From Elusimicrobiota bacterium (GTDB taxonomy: Bacteria > Elusimicrobiota > Elusimicrobia > Elusimicrobiales > UBA9959), in contig JACQPH010000080.1 in assembly GCA_016207645.1 (NCBI GenBank), positions 1 through 39,119 on the forward strand: a DNA stretch of 39,119 nt, given 5' to 3'. Each line of letters opens with the position of its first letter. The first letter of the stretch is position 1. Below the pieces are notes generated by a model. That model saw only the letters and a list, made by a program, of their open reading frames with translations, was not told where the DNA came from and did not search any database. A program made the translations under genes and the position numbers. Positions 26,878-33,342 of this stretch are shown here, piece by piece.

Positions 26878-29742
26878 TTATTTCTTCCTGTACTCGATGA
26901 TGGCGCGGGCGAGCTCGCCCTTGAGCTTCTCCAGTTCGGAGTTCCTGATGGCGTAGTCCTTCTCGAGCTTGAGCCTGAACTCGTTGAGCGCTTTCTCCTT
27001 TTCTCCGAGCTCCTGTTTCTGCGCGAACATGTCCTCGTTGAACCCGTTCAGGCGCATGTTCAGGCCGGCGTGCAGGCCGTCCAGCTCCAGCTGCTTCTGC
27101 CTGTAGAACTTGTCGCTGTCGGCCAGCAGCTTTTCCTTGGCGGCCAGCAGGCTCTCGAGCTGCCTGATGCGGGCGTCGCCGCGGGCCTTCTCCTCTGCGG
27201 CCTGCTCGCGGAAGCGCGCGTCCTGCTCGGCGATGTTCCTCATCAGCTCTCCGGAGGCGTTCTGGCGGTACTTGAGCATCGTATGCTCGAGCTCCTGCAG
27301 TTTCTCGTCGGCGCTCTCGATGTAGCGGTCGCGGCGGCCCAGTTCCTCCAGCAGCTGGTCCTTCTCGGCCTCGAAGCCTTCCCGCAGCAAGCCCACCTCC
27401 TCGCGGTTGGTCTTTTTCATCTTCTCGAGCTCTTCCTGCGAGTGGCGCAGCCGGTCCTCGGCCAGTTCCACGGCCGCGGCCACGGCGTCGCCCACCGAGG
27501 CGTCGAACTCCCTGATCTGGGCCTTCTGCAGCTCGACCTTCTCGTCGTGGAAAGCCTTCTCGGCCGCCAGCAGCTTCTCCGCCATTTCCTTGGCCCCGGC
27601 TTTGGCCTGGGCGGCGGCGGCGTCCTGCTTCTCTATCTCCTTCCTGAGGACGGCGTTGTCCTCGGCGAGGCGGTTGGACTTCAGGTCGAAATCGCTGCTT
27701 ATCTCCTCGAGGCGCGTCTGGTAGTCCTCTTCGAAAGCGGCCTGTTTGGCGGCGTAGGCCTTCTCCAGTTCGGCGCGGCGCACGGCCAGGCCCTCGGAGA
27801 TGGCGGAGATCCGCTTCGCTTCGTTGTCGCGCGCGGCTTCCGCGGCGGCGTTGGTCAAAGCGCGCACGGAGCTCTCGCTGGCCTCCAGAGCGGCCGAAAG
27901 CTCGGCCTGCTTCGACAGGGAGGCGTCGAGGTTCCTGACCAGGTCGGAAGTCAGCGCGGCCACGGACTCCTTCACGCGGAAAGTAAGCTCCTTTTCGTAG
28001 CCGGCCTTGGCCTCGAGCAACTCCCTGGCGTAGCGGTCCTCGCGCCCGGCGTTCTCCATTTCGGCCTGGCGCTGCCTGGCGTTGAAACCTTCTATCTCTT
28101 TCTGCGCCGCTCTGAAAGCGGCGGAAGTCTCGGCCAGCGTGGCTTCCAGCCTGACGCGCTCCGCCAACCAGTTTCCCCTGTCCACCTCTATTCTCATCGC
28201 GACCTTGGCGTCGAACTCCGCGTAAACGCTTTTCTTTTCCTCTATGAACTCGGCTTCCCTGCGCCGGAGTTCGTCGGCGAGCTTATTTATAGTTTCATTA
28301 TAAGCCTGTTTCTCGGCCTCGAAGCCGGCCAGCTTGTCGCGGAACGAGGCCTCCCCGGCGCGGAGGCGCTCCAGCAGGTCCTTGTGATGCTCCTCGCGGG
28401 TGGCCGTGACGGCATGCTCCAGCTCTTTCAGCCTGGCCGAAGCGGCGGCCAGCGCCTCTTCGCTCGCCAGCTTTTCCCCCTCCAGAATGTCTTTTTGCGC
28501 GTCCATGGACTGCCGCTCGGCCTGCAGGCGCGCGTCGAATTCCTTTTCGAAAGCGGCGCGGCTGGACTCTATCTCTTTCTCTATCTCCTTCCTCCTGTCC
28601 GCGAAAGCGTTCTCGAGCGCGGCGGCGCGTTCGCGCAGGCCGGCTTCCATGGAACTGAGCCTGCCGTCGAATTCCGCCTGCAGCCTCGAGCGGTCCGCCT
28701 CCCAGCTGTCCGACCTCTTTTCAAGTCTGCCCTGCAGTTCCCTGACGGTCTCCTCTTTGGCGGCTTTTTCGGCTTCCAACCCGGCCAGTTGGGCCCTGAA
28801 AGCGGTCTCTTTCTCGGTTATGATCTTAAGCAGCTCGTTATGATGGGCCTCCTGCTGGGCGGCCAGGGCGTTCTCTATCTCTTTTATGCGGTCCTGGGCG
28901 GAGGCGTACTGGGCCTCGCGCACATGCTGCTCCTGCAGGAGCCTCGCGCGCTCTATCTGCCAGGAGGCTTCGAACGCGCGCACCTGCTCGGCGTGGTCGG
29001 AATCGGCGGCGCGGAGCTTCTCCTCCAGGCCGGCTTCCAGGAGGTTCTTCAGCTTGCGGTAATTCTCCTCGGCCTCGCGCTTCTTCTGGAGGTATTCGGC
29101 CTCCAGCGCGCCGCGGCGCGCCTCCACCTTCTCCTCGGACCGGAGCACGCTGCTTTCCAGCCCGGCTACCCTTTCGGAAAGGAATTTCTCGCGCGACCTG
29201 AAATCGGCCTGGAGCGAGTTCATCCGCCCCTGGTACTCCCCCTCCAGCTCCGCGCGCAGGCCGTCGTATTTCTTCTGGGCCTCGGCCAGGCGGCCGGCGT
29301 ACTGGCTTTCCACCTCCAGCAGGCGGGAGTTCCAGCGCTCTATCACCGAGCGCTGGTTACGGTCCAGTTCCTCGAATTTGTCGGAATATTCGGCTTCCAG
29401 GCTGTGGCGCAGGGAATCCAGCTTGGCCTCTTTCTTCAGCAGCTGCTGTATGTCCAGCTTGCCCTCGCCCAGGAGGGACATGGTGGCTTCAAGCTTGGTG
29501 TAAAAATCCTCTTTTTCCTCTATGGTCTTGTTGCGCGAGGTATAGGCGTCGGTGAGGGAGGCTTCCTTGACCTGCAGCCGCCTGGCGGTTTCCTCGGCCA
29601 GGGTCAGGTTCTTCTTGAGGTCGGCCTTTTCTTTTTCGATGTTGTTGAGCCTCTCCAGCGCCCAGCGCAGCGTCATCCGGGCGGTGTCCAGGCTCGTCAC
29701 ATCGTTGACCAGCTGTTCGAGTTCGTTATAATCGTTCGCCAT
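26878..29742 (-). CDS. Very long coiled-coil protein, first gene of the operon
   Basis: The 954-residue protein is nearly all coiled coil. Its N-terminus (VNDVTSLDTARMTLRWALER) differs from the domain shared by the two neighbours. It repeats a block seen in the 821-residue protein: KEIE (287-290) to H300-H301 and beyond, and KELE (439-442) to H452-H453 (offset 152), plus a degenerate copy at 814-848. A second shared block, at 575-610 (LLEAKAGYEKE, then V-x-ES-x3-LTSDL), matches residues 149-180 of that protein. AAGGG 9 bases before the ATG is a modest ribosome-binding site, and a good promoter lies about 80 bases upstream. SMC or Rad50 ATPase motifs are absent. Confidence 0.85.
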   Translation of the reverse strand: MANDYNELEQLVNDVTSLDTARMTLRWALERLNNIEKEKADLKKNLTLAEETARRLQVKEASLTDAYTSRNKTIEEKEDFYTKLEATMSLLGEGKLDIQQLLKKEAKLDSLRHSLEAEYSDKFEELDRNQRSVIERWNSRLLEVESQYAGRLAEAQKKYDGLRAELEGEYQGRMNSLQADFRSREKFLSERVAGLESSVLRSEEKVEARRGALEAEYLQKKREAEENYRKLKNLLEAGLEEKLRAADSDHAEQVRAFEASWQIERARLLQEQHVREAQYASAQDRIKEIENALAAQQEAHHNELLKIITEKETAFRAQLAGLEAEKAAKEETVRELQGRLEKRSDSWEADRSRLQAEFDGRLSSMEAGLRERAAALENAFADRRKEIEKEIESSRAAFEKEFDARLQAERQSMDAQKDILEGEKLASEEALAAASARLKELEHAVTATREEHHKDLLERLRAGEASFRDKLAGFEAEKQAYNETINKLADELRRREAEFIEEKKSVYAEFDAKVAMRIEVDRGNWLAERVRLEATLAETSAAFRAAQKEIEGFNARQRQAEMENAGREDRYARELLEAKAGYEKELTFRVKESVAALTSDLVRNLDASLSKQAELSAALEASESSVRALTNAAAEAARDNEAKRISAISEGLAVRRAELEKAYAAKQAAFEEDYQTRLEEISSDFDLKSNRLAEDNAVLRKEIEKQDAAAAQAKAGAKEMAEKLLAAEKAFHDEKVELQKAQIREFDASVGDAVAAAVELAEDRLRHSQEELEKMKKTNREEVGLLREGFEAEKDQLLEELGRRDRYIESADEKLQELEHTMLKYRQNASGELMRNIAEQDARFREQAAEEKARGDARIRQLESLLAAKEKLLADSDKFYRQKQLELDGLHAGLNMRLNGFNEDMFAQKQELGEKEKALNEFRLKLEKDYAIRNSELEKLKGELARAIIEYRKK

Positions 29743-29818
29743 AGTTTTTTGCCCTTGCTATGCAGGTGCAGTATCGGGAGCTATGCTCATCAGACGGCCC
29801 TTTGAATACTCTATATCA

Positions 29819-29847
29819 AGTTTAATACACACCCCACCCTAAGTCAA
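29819..29847 (-). promoter_or_regulatory. Sigma70-type promoter of the coiled-coil operon
   Basis: The minus strand has TTGACT (29842-29847), a 17-base spacer and TAAACT (29819-29824). This predicts transcription from about 29812 and a leader of about 70 bases before the 954-residue gene. It lies in the most AT-rich stretch of this intergenic region. Confidence 0.6.
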
Positions 29848-29886
29848 TATAAGGAATATTAAATGAATGTGAACAGAATATGTCAT

Positions 29887-29975
29887 AGGATCACAGATAG
29901 CAGCGGCCAGGAGGGCAACGCAAAGCTACGGAAGGCGGGAGCGGGCGTTTCCTGTTTTCAGCCGCCTTCCGGCGC
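29887..29975 (+). promoter_or_regulatory. Possible c-di-GMP-I (GEMM-I)-like riboswitch motif, degenerate
   Basis: CGCAAAGCTACGG (29919-29931) matches the most conserved internal strand of GEMM-I aptamers. It is preceded by a small CC-AGGA-GG hairpin and followed by a perfect 10-bp stem (29929-29938 with 29962-29971) whose 3' side includes CAGCCG, roughly where GEMM-I has its second long helix. The 5' strand CACAGATAGCAGCGGCC fits the consensus only loosely, and the GNRA tetraloop is missing. It lies 55 bases upstream of a plus-strand gene; no clear expression platform follows. It could be a variant, a decayed aptamer or a chance match. Confidence 0.35.
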
Positions 29976-30030
29976 TTTCCCCGGCTTTCCCGCTTTCCGC
30001 GGCTATAACTATATTTTGTAAAATCTACTT

Positions 30031-30456
30031 ATGCGCAAGAGGCTCATCTGGACGGTAGTGCTTGCGGGGGCCGGCTTTATAGCCTGGCGCTTCGGCTACC
30101 CGTACGCTCTTAAATATTTTTTCCGGGTTTCCGGTACGGTCGGCGTAGCCCCGCAACTGCTCCAGGGCCTGCCCGGGGCCAACAGCATGCTTTTCGTGGT
30201 GGCCAGGAACGAAAGCGGCGTGCCGGTAGCCGTCAGGAAGATAATAAGCCCGGTTTTCCCGGCCAAATTCGAGCTGACCTCCTCCAACCTGATCATGCCG
30301 GACCTGCTGACGCGCAGGGTCTACCTTGACGCCATCCTCAACACTCACGGGCAGCTGGGGGTTCCGCGCAGGGGAGACCTGAAAGGGGCCCGCCAGGACC
30401 GGGTCAGCTTCTTCAGCAAGGGTCTTGAAATAACGCTGGACACGGCCCAAAAATAA
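30031..30456 (+). CDS. Membrane-anchored CcmI/CycH-like Ig domain protein
   Basis: The 141-residue protein has an N-terminal membrane helix (residues 5-19) and one periplasmic domain. The pattern SGTVGVAP, LFVVARNESGVPVAVRKI, PAKFELTSSNLIMPDLL, then GVPRRGDLKGA, resembles the C-terminal domain of the cytochrome c maturation protein CcmI/CycH. In other bacteria that domain follows a TPR region; here it stands alone. No other Ccm gene is nearby, so a role in haem-protein assembly is uncertain. There is no Shine-Dalgarno site; an in-frame stop shortly upstream fixes this ATG as the first start. It is the only clear plus-strand gene in the window. Confidence 0.65.
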   Translation: MRKRLIWTVVLAGAGFIAWRFGYPYALKYFFRVSGTVGVAPQLLQGLPGANSMLFVVARNESGVPVAVRKIISPVFPAKFELTSSNLIMPDLLTRRVYLDAILNTHGQLGVPRRGDLKGARQDRVSFFSKGLEITLDTAQK

Positions 30457-30457
30457 A

Positions 30458-30490
30458 ACCCGGGACCGCCTTCGGGCGCATCCCGGGTAT
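30458..30490. terminator. Strong bidirectional Rho-independent terminator
   Basis: Arms ACCCGGGA (30458-30465) and TCCCGGGT (30481-30488), plus an inner CGCC-TTCG-GGCG hairpin, form a long stem. The minus strand continues TTTATTTTT and the plus strand ATTTT. It serves both convergent genes, the CycH-like gene and the 56-residue gene. Confidence 0.85.
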
Positions 30491-30505
30491 TTTGCCCGCT
30501 CTTCC

Positions 30506-30676
30506 CTATCTTTTGAACTGCGGCCTTTTCCCGCTGGAGAGCGAAAAAAGCCAGATAAGCTTGTCCGTGGACTTTAACAGGTTATCCCAGTTCTTCTCCA
30601 GCTTCGGCAGCTTTTTTCCGGGTCTTTCCACCTTCGTGTCCTGTTCGTACTTCTTGGTGATCTCCTCCCAGGTCAT
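30506..30676 (-). CDS. Small 56-residue protein of unknown function
   Basis: The reading frame encodes 56 residues beginning MTWEEITKKYEQDTK and ending GKRPQFKR, rich in Lys and with three tryptophans (W3, W30, W42). It has no signal peptide; LIWLFSLSS at 40-48 is too short for a membrane span. Four things support a real gene: a strong AGGAG ribosome-binding site 4-5 bases before the ATG, a promoter-like sequence about 32 bases upstream of it, a strong terminator just after the stop, and no overlap with another gene. I do not recognise the family. Confidence 0.7.
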   Translation of the reverse strand: MTWEEITKKYEQDTKVERPGKKLPKLEKNWDNLLKSTDKLIWLFSLSSGKRPQFKR

Positions 30677-30707
30677 ATTCTCCTCCCCCGTTTTTTACCC
30701 TCGCTAT

Positions 30708-30735
30708 ATTGTACCCCGGAACGAAAAAAAGCCAA
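30708..30735 (-). promoter_or_regulatory. Promoter of the 56-residue gene
   Basis: TTGGCT (30730-30735), a 16-base spacer and TACAAT (30708-30713) lie on the minus strand, giving a leader of about 25 bases that contains the ribosome-binding site. The -35 box overlaps the terminator of the upstream operon, so the two units are separated within a few bases. Confidence 0.5.
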
Positions 30736-30755
30736 GGGCCTAAAGGCCTACCAGC
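30724..30755 (-). terminator. Rho-independent terminator of the glmU-prs-rplY-pth operon
   Basis: On the minus strand a GC-rich hairpin (30731-30755, GGCC-TTTA-GGCC core with an outer GC/GU helix) is followed by seven T residues (30724-30730). The stop codon of the small membrane protein gene lies inside the stem. Confidence 0.65.
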
Positions 30756-30978
30756 CCAAAGTCCTTGAGACGCCCATATAGACCAGCACCCCGCCTACCA
30801 GCAGCAGCAGGAAACCCCAGTTCTTGCGGTGCAGCGCCACGTAGGAATCGTTGAGGAAAGTCTCTTTTATCAGGCGGTTCACCCGCTCTATGATCTCCGG
30901 CCTGTAGATATACCCCAATCCCAGCAGGACGAAGAGCAGACCGAAAAAGATCTTAAGGAACGGGTTTATCTCGTTCAT
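30748..30978 (-). CDS. Small two-helix membrane protein
   Basis: The 76-residue protein has two hydrophobic helices (about 7-26 and 53-70) joined by a basic, helical loop. It resembles small inner-membrane proteins of unknown function; I do not recognise the family. The start codon lies inside the 3' end of pth (26-base overlap in another frame), so expression is probably coupled to that gene. It is the last gene of the housekeeping operon and ends in its terminator. Confidence 0.7.
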   Translation of the reverse strand: MNEINPFLKIFFGLLFVLLGLGYIYRPEIIERVNRLIKETFLNDSYVALHRKNWGFLLLLVGGVLVYMGVSRTLGW

Positions 30979-31549
30979 GATTGTAGCGGTTCATCGCTTT
31001 CTCCACCCCGTCCTCGAAGGCCGCCTTCAGCGCTTCGCAGGCCAGGTCCAGGAAAGCGGGCAGCCGCGCCCCCTCTTCTTTAGTAAATCCCGACAGCACG
31101 AAATTCTTGCCGGGTATATGCTCCGGCCGCGGCCCTATCCCCAGCCTCAGCCTCGGCAGGGCCGGCCCCAGCGCGGAGATGATCGAATCCATCCCGTTAT
31201 GGGAGCCCGCTGAGCCGTCCTTGCGTATGCGCAGTTTGCCGAAGGGCAGCGCCAGGTCGTCATAGACCGCCAGGACGGCCGCCGGCGGGAGCTTGTAGAA
31301 AGAGGCGAAGCTCTGCACGGCGTTCCCGGACAGGTTCATGTAAGTCCGGGGTTTCAGCAGGAAAGCCTTGCGGCCGGCGGCCTCGAATTCGAGGTACAGC
31401 CCCAGGCCTTTCCAGTCCCGCCAGCTCCCCCCGGAAGCGAAGCCCCGGGCGGCGAGGTCGGCCAGCATAAAGCCTATATTATGCCTGGTCTTCTCGTATT
31501 CCCTGCCCGGGTTCCCGAGCAGGGCCGCCATTTGTATCCGGTCTTTCAT
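30953..31549 (-). CDS. pth: Peptidyl-tRNA hydrolase
   Basis: The 198-residue protein is of usual length for Pth and has its active-site motifs: GNPGREYEKTRHNIGF with the catalytic histidine (about H23), the RTYMNLSG loop, DDLALPFGKLRIR with the conserved aspartate, and GSAGSHNGMDSI. It releases tRNA from prematurely dropped peptidyl-tRNA in the cytoplasm. AGGGG just before the ATG supports the start. It follows rplY, a common pairing in bacteria. Confidence 0.97.
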   Translation of the reverse strand: MKDRIQMAALLGNPGREYEKTRHNIGFMLADLAARGFASGGSWRDWKGLGLYLEFEAAGRKAFLLKPRTYMNLSGNAVQSFASFYKLPPAAVLAVYDDLALPFGKLRIRKDGSAGSHNGMDSIISALGPALPRLRLGIGPRPEHIPGKNFVLSGFTKEEGARLPAFLDLACEALKAAFEDGVEKAMNRYNHERDKPVP

Positions 31550-31559
31550 ATCCCCTAAT

Positions 31560-31607
31560 GCAAGGAGCAGAAGCCGAACATTTAAGGTCCAACTTCTGCT
31601 CCCTTGC
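31560..31607 (-). other. Long hairpin between rplY and pth
   Basis: Arms of 14-15 bases (31560-31573 and 31593-31607) pair perfectly apart from one bulged base, around a 19-base loop. The minus-strand continuation after the stem has no T-run; the ribosome-binding site of pth follows at once. An attenuator, an RNase processing site or a translational control element are possible; a strong terminator is unlikely because pth has no other visible promoter. Confidence 0.55.
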
Positions 31608-31618
31608 TCTGGCCCCCG

Positions 31619-32359
31619 TTACTTCTTGGGGGCGGGTTTCTTGTCCTCGGGCTTGGCGGCGGCGCCGGCGGCGGGTTTGGCCCCGGCGGCGGGCTTGGCG
31701 CCCTCTTTGGCGGCGCCTTCTTCACCCTCTTCCTTCTTGCCCTTGGCTATAACTTCGGGTTCCGCACCCGCCGCGGCGGCGCCGGCCGCGGGTTCCTCGA
31801 CCTTCTCCTCCTTCGGAGCGGTCACGCTGACCACGATCTGCTCGGGGGCGTCCAGGAGCTCGGCCTTGCCGGCCTTGATGTCCTTGATGCGCAGGGAATG
31901 GTTGATATGCAGGTCCGTGATGTCCACTTCGATCTCGTGCGGGATCTCGGTGGGCAGGCAGGAGACGTTCAGTTCGCGCATGGTGTGTTCCACCAGGCCG
32001 CCCTGGACCTTCGCGCCGTGGCACTCGCCGGTGAGCTTCACGTGGACCTTCACCTTGATCTTCTCTTTCAGCGAGATGCGCTGGAAGTCGAAATGGGTGT
32101 ACTTGTCGGTGACGGGATGGCGCTGTATGGCCTTCACTATCACCGTGTCCTCGCCGCCCTGGTGCTTCATCGTTATGATGGCGTTGGGGTCGGCCCTGAG
32201 GATGGCGCAGATGGACTTATAATCCACCACGATGGTCATGGGCTGCTTTTCCTGGCCGTAGATAACGGCGGGGATCTGGTCGGCGGCCCTGTGGGCGGTG
32301 AGAGTGCCCCGTACGCCGGCTTTAGTGCGCGGCTCGGCTGAAATTACCGTCTGTTTCAT
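31619..32359 (-). CDS. rplY: Ribosomal protein bL25, long CTC form
   Basis: This 246-residue protein binds 5S rRNA. It has the N-terminal L25 domain (TVISAEPRTKAG, AVIYGQEKQPMTIVV, HFDFQRISLKEKIKVKVHV) and the TL5/CTC beta-domain (GGLVEHTMRELNVSCLP, then IDVTDLHINHSLRIKDI). A low-complexity Ala/Lys/Pro/Glu tail of about 60 residues contains the repeat KPAAGA. I chose the ATG at 32357-32359 because AGGAGG lies 8 bases upstream; a start 11 codons earlier would overlap prs but has no such site. The tail is longer than usual for the family. Confidence 0.95.
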   Translation of the reverse strand: MKQTVISAEPRTKAGVRGTLTAHRAADQIPAVIYGQEKQPMTIVVDYKSICAILRADPNAIITMKHQGGEDTVIVKAIQRHPVTDKYTHFDFQRISLKEKIKVKVHVKLTGECHGAKVQGGLVEHTMRELNVSCLPTEIPHEIEVDITDLHINHSLRIKDIKAGKAELLDAPEQIVVSVTAPKEEKVEEPAAGAAAAGAEPEVIAKGKKEEGEEGAAKEGAKPAAGAKPAAGAAAKPEDKKPAPKK

Positions 32360-32388
32360 ACTGCTTTCCTCCTGCTGAAATACAGCTA

Positions 32389-33342
32389 TCACTTAAAGAG
32401 TTCGCTTATGGACTCACCCATGTGATTGCGTTTGATGGCCTCCGCAAGGAGCGCGGCCACGGATACTACCTTTATTTTAGCACTTTTTGAGGCGTTTACG
32501 GGAATAGTATCCGTCAAAATGAGCTCTTCTATGGGCGATTTGTCTATTTTCTCGATAGCGTCCCGCGATAGAACCCCGTGCGTCGCGGCGGCTATGATCT
32601 TGCCGGCTCCCTGTTCCTTTATGGAATGGGCCACCATGCAGAGCGTGCCGGCCGTATCCACCAGGTCGTCGAAGATGAAGCAGGTCTTGCCCTTCACGTC
32701 GCCGATGATATTATAGACCACGGCCTCGTTGGGGCGGGGACGGCGCTTGTCTATGATGACCAGGCCCAGGTCCAGGCGCTTGGCGAAGGAGCGGGCGCGC
32801 TCCACGCTGCCCACGTCGGGGGAAACCACCACCATATTGTCGAAATTGCGGCCCCTTATGTAGTCCAGCACGACGGGCCGGCCGTAGAGGTGGTCCAGGG
32901 GTATATCGAAGAAGCCCTGGATCTGGGCGGCGTGCAGGTCTATGGTGATGACGCGGTTGGCCCCGGCTTCGGTGATCAGGTTGGCCACCAGCTTGGCGGT
33001 GATGGCCACGCGGGGGGCCGGCTTGCGGTCGGCGCGGGCATAGCCGTAATAGGGGACGACGGCCGTGATGCGGCCGGCGGAGGCGCGGCGCAGCGCGTCC
33101 ATGAGGATGAGGAGCTCCATCAGATTGTCGTTGACGGGCGGGCAGGTGGGCTGCACTACGTAGCAGTCCTCGCCGCGCACGTTCTCCAGGATATGGGCGT
33201 CTATCTCGCCGTCGGCGAACTTGGACACCTTGGTCTCGGAAAGCGGCACGCCGAGGATGTCGCAGATCTTCCTCGCGAGCGCCGGGTTGGCGTTGCCGCT
33301 GAATACCTTGAACGAACCCCTTTTCCTCAGTTCGGGAGTCAT
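32389..33342 (-). CDS. prs: Ribose-phosphate pyrophosphokinase (PRPP synthetase)
   Basis: The 317-residue enzyme transfers pyrophosphate from ATP to ribose 5-phosphate. It has FSGNANPALARKICDILG at the N-terminus, YARADRKPAPRVAITAKLV in the catalytic region (K, R, H region with DLHAAQIQGFF) and the PRPP-binding motif FIFDDLVDTAGT at about residue 218. Length and motifs are standard for class I enzymes. The ATG overlaps the glmU stop by 4 bases (ATGA). Confidence 0.97.
   Translation of the reverse strand: MTPELRKRGSFKVFSGNANPALARKICDILGVPLSETKVSKFADGEIDAHILENVRGEDCYVVQPTCPPVNDNLMELLILMDALRRASAGRITAVVPYYGYARADRKPAPRVAITAKLVANLITEAGANRVITIDLHAAQIQGFFDIPLDHLYGRPVVLDYIRGRNFDNMVVVSPDVGSVERARSFAKRLDLGLVIIDKRRPRPNEAVVYNIIGDVKGKTCFIFDDLVDTAGTLCMVAHSIKEQGAGKIIAAATHGVLSRDAIEKIDKSPIEELILTDTIPVNASKSAKIKVVSVAALLAEAIKRNHMGESISELFK

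Noticed and set aside
24000-29700. SMC/Rad50-type condensin genes
   Set aside because: The coiled coils lack Walker A, Walker B and ABC signature motifs and have no globular heads.
29738-29750. AAACTAT-like sequence just before several start codons (29742, 34733, 1769)
   Set aside because: Three similar contexts in 39 kb is suggestive but may be chance. In two of them the box abuts the ATG and could not serve as a -10 element for that gene.
26722-29805. Open frame of over 1000 codons on the plus strand opposite the 954-residue gene
   Set aside because: It is the antisense shadow of a GC-rich, coiled-coil gene whose GAG/CTC-rich codons avoid stops on the other strand. It has no start signal, and its composition is odd (Leu/Gly/Val-rich with no domain).
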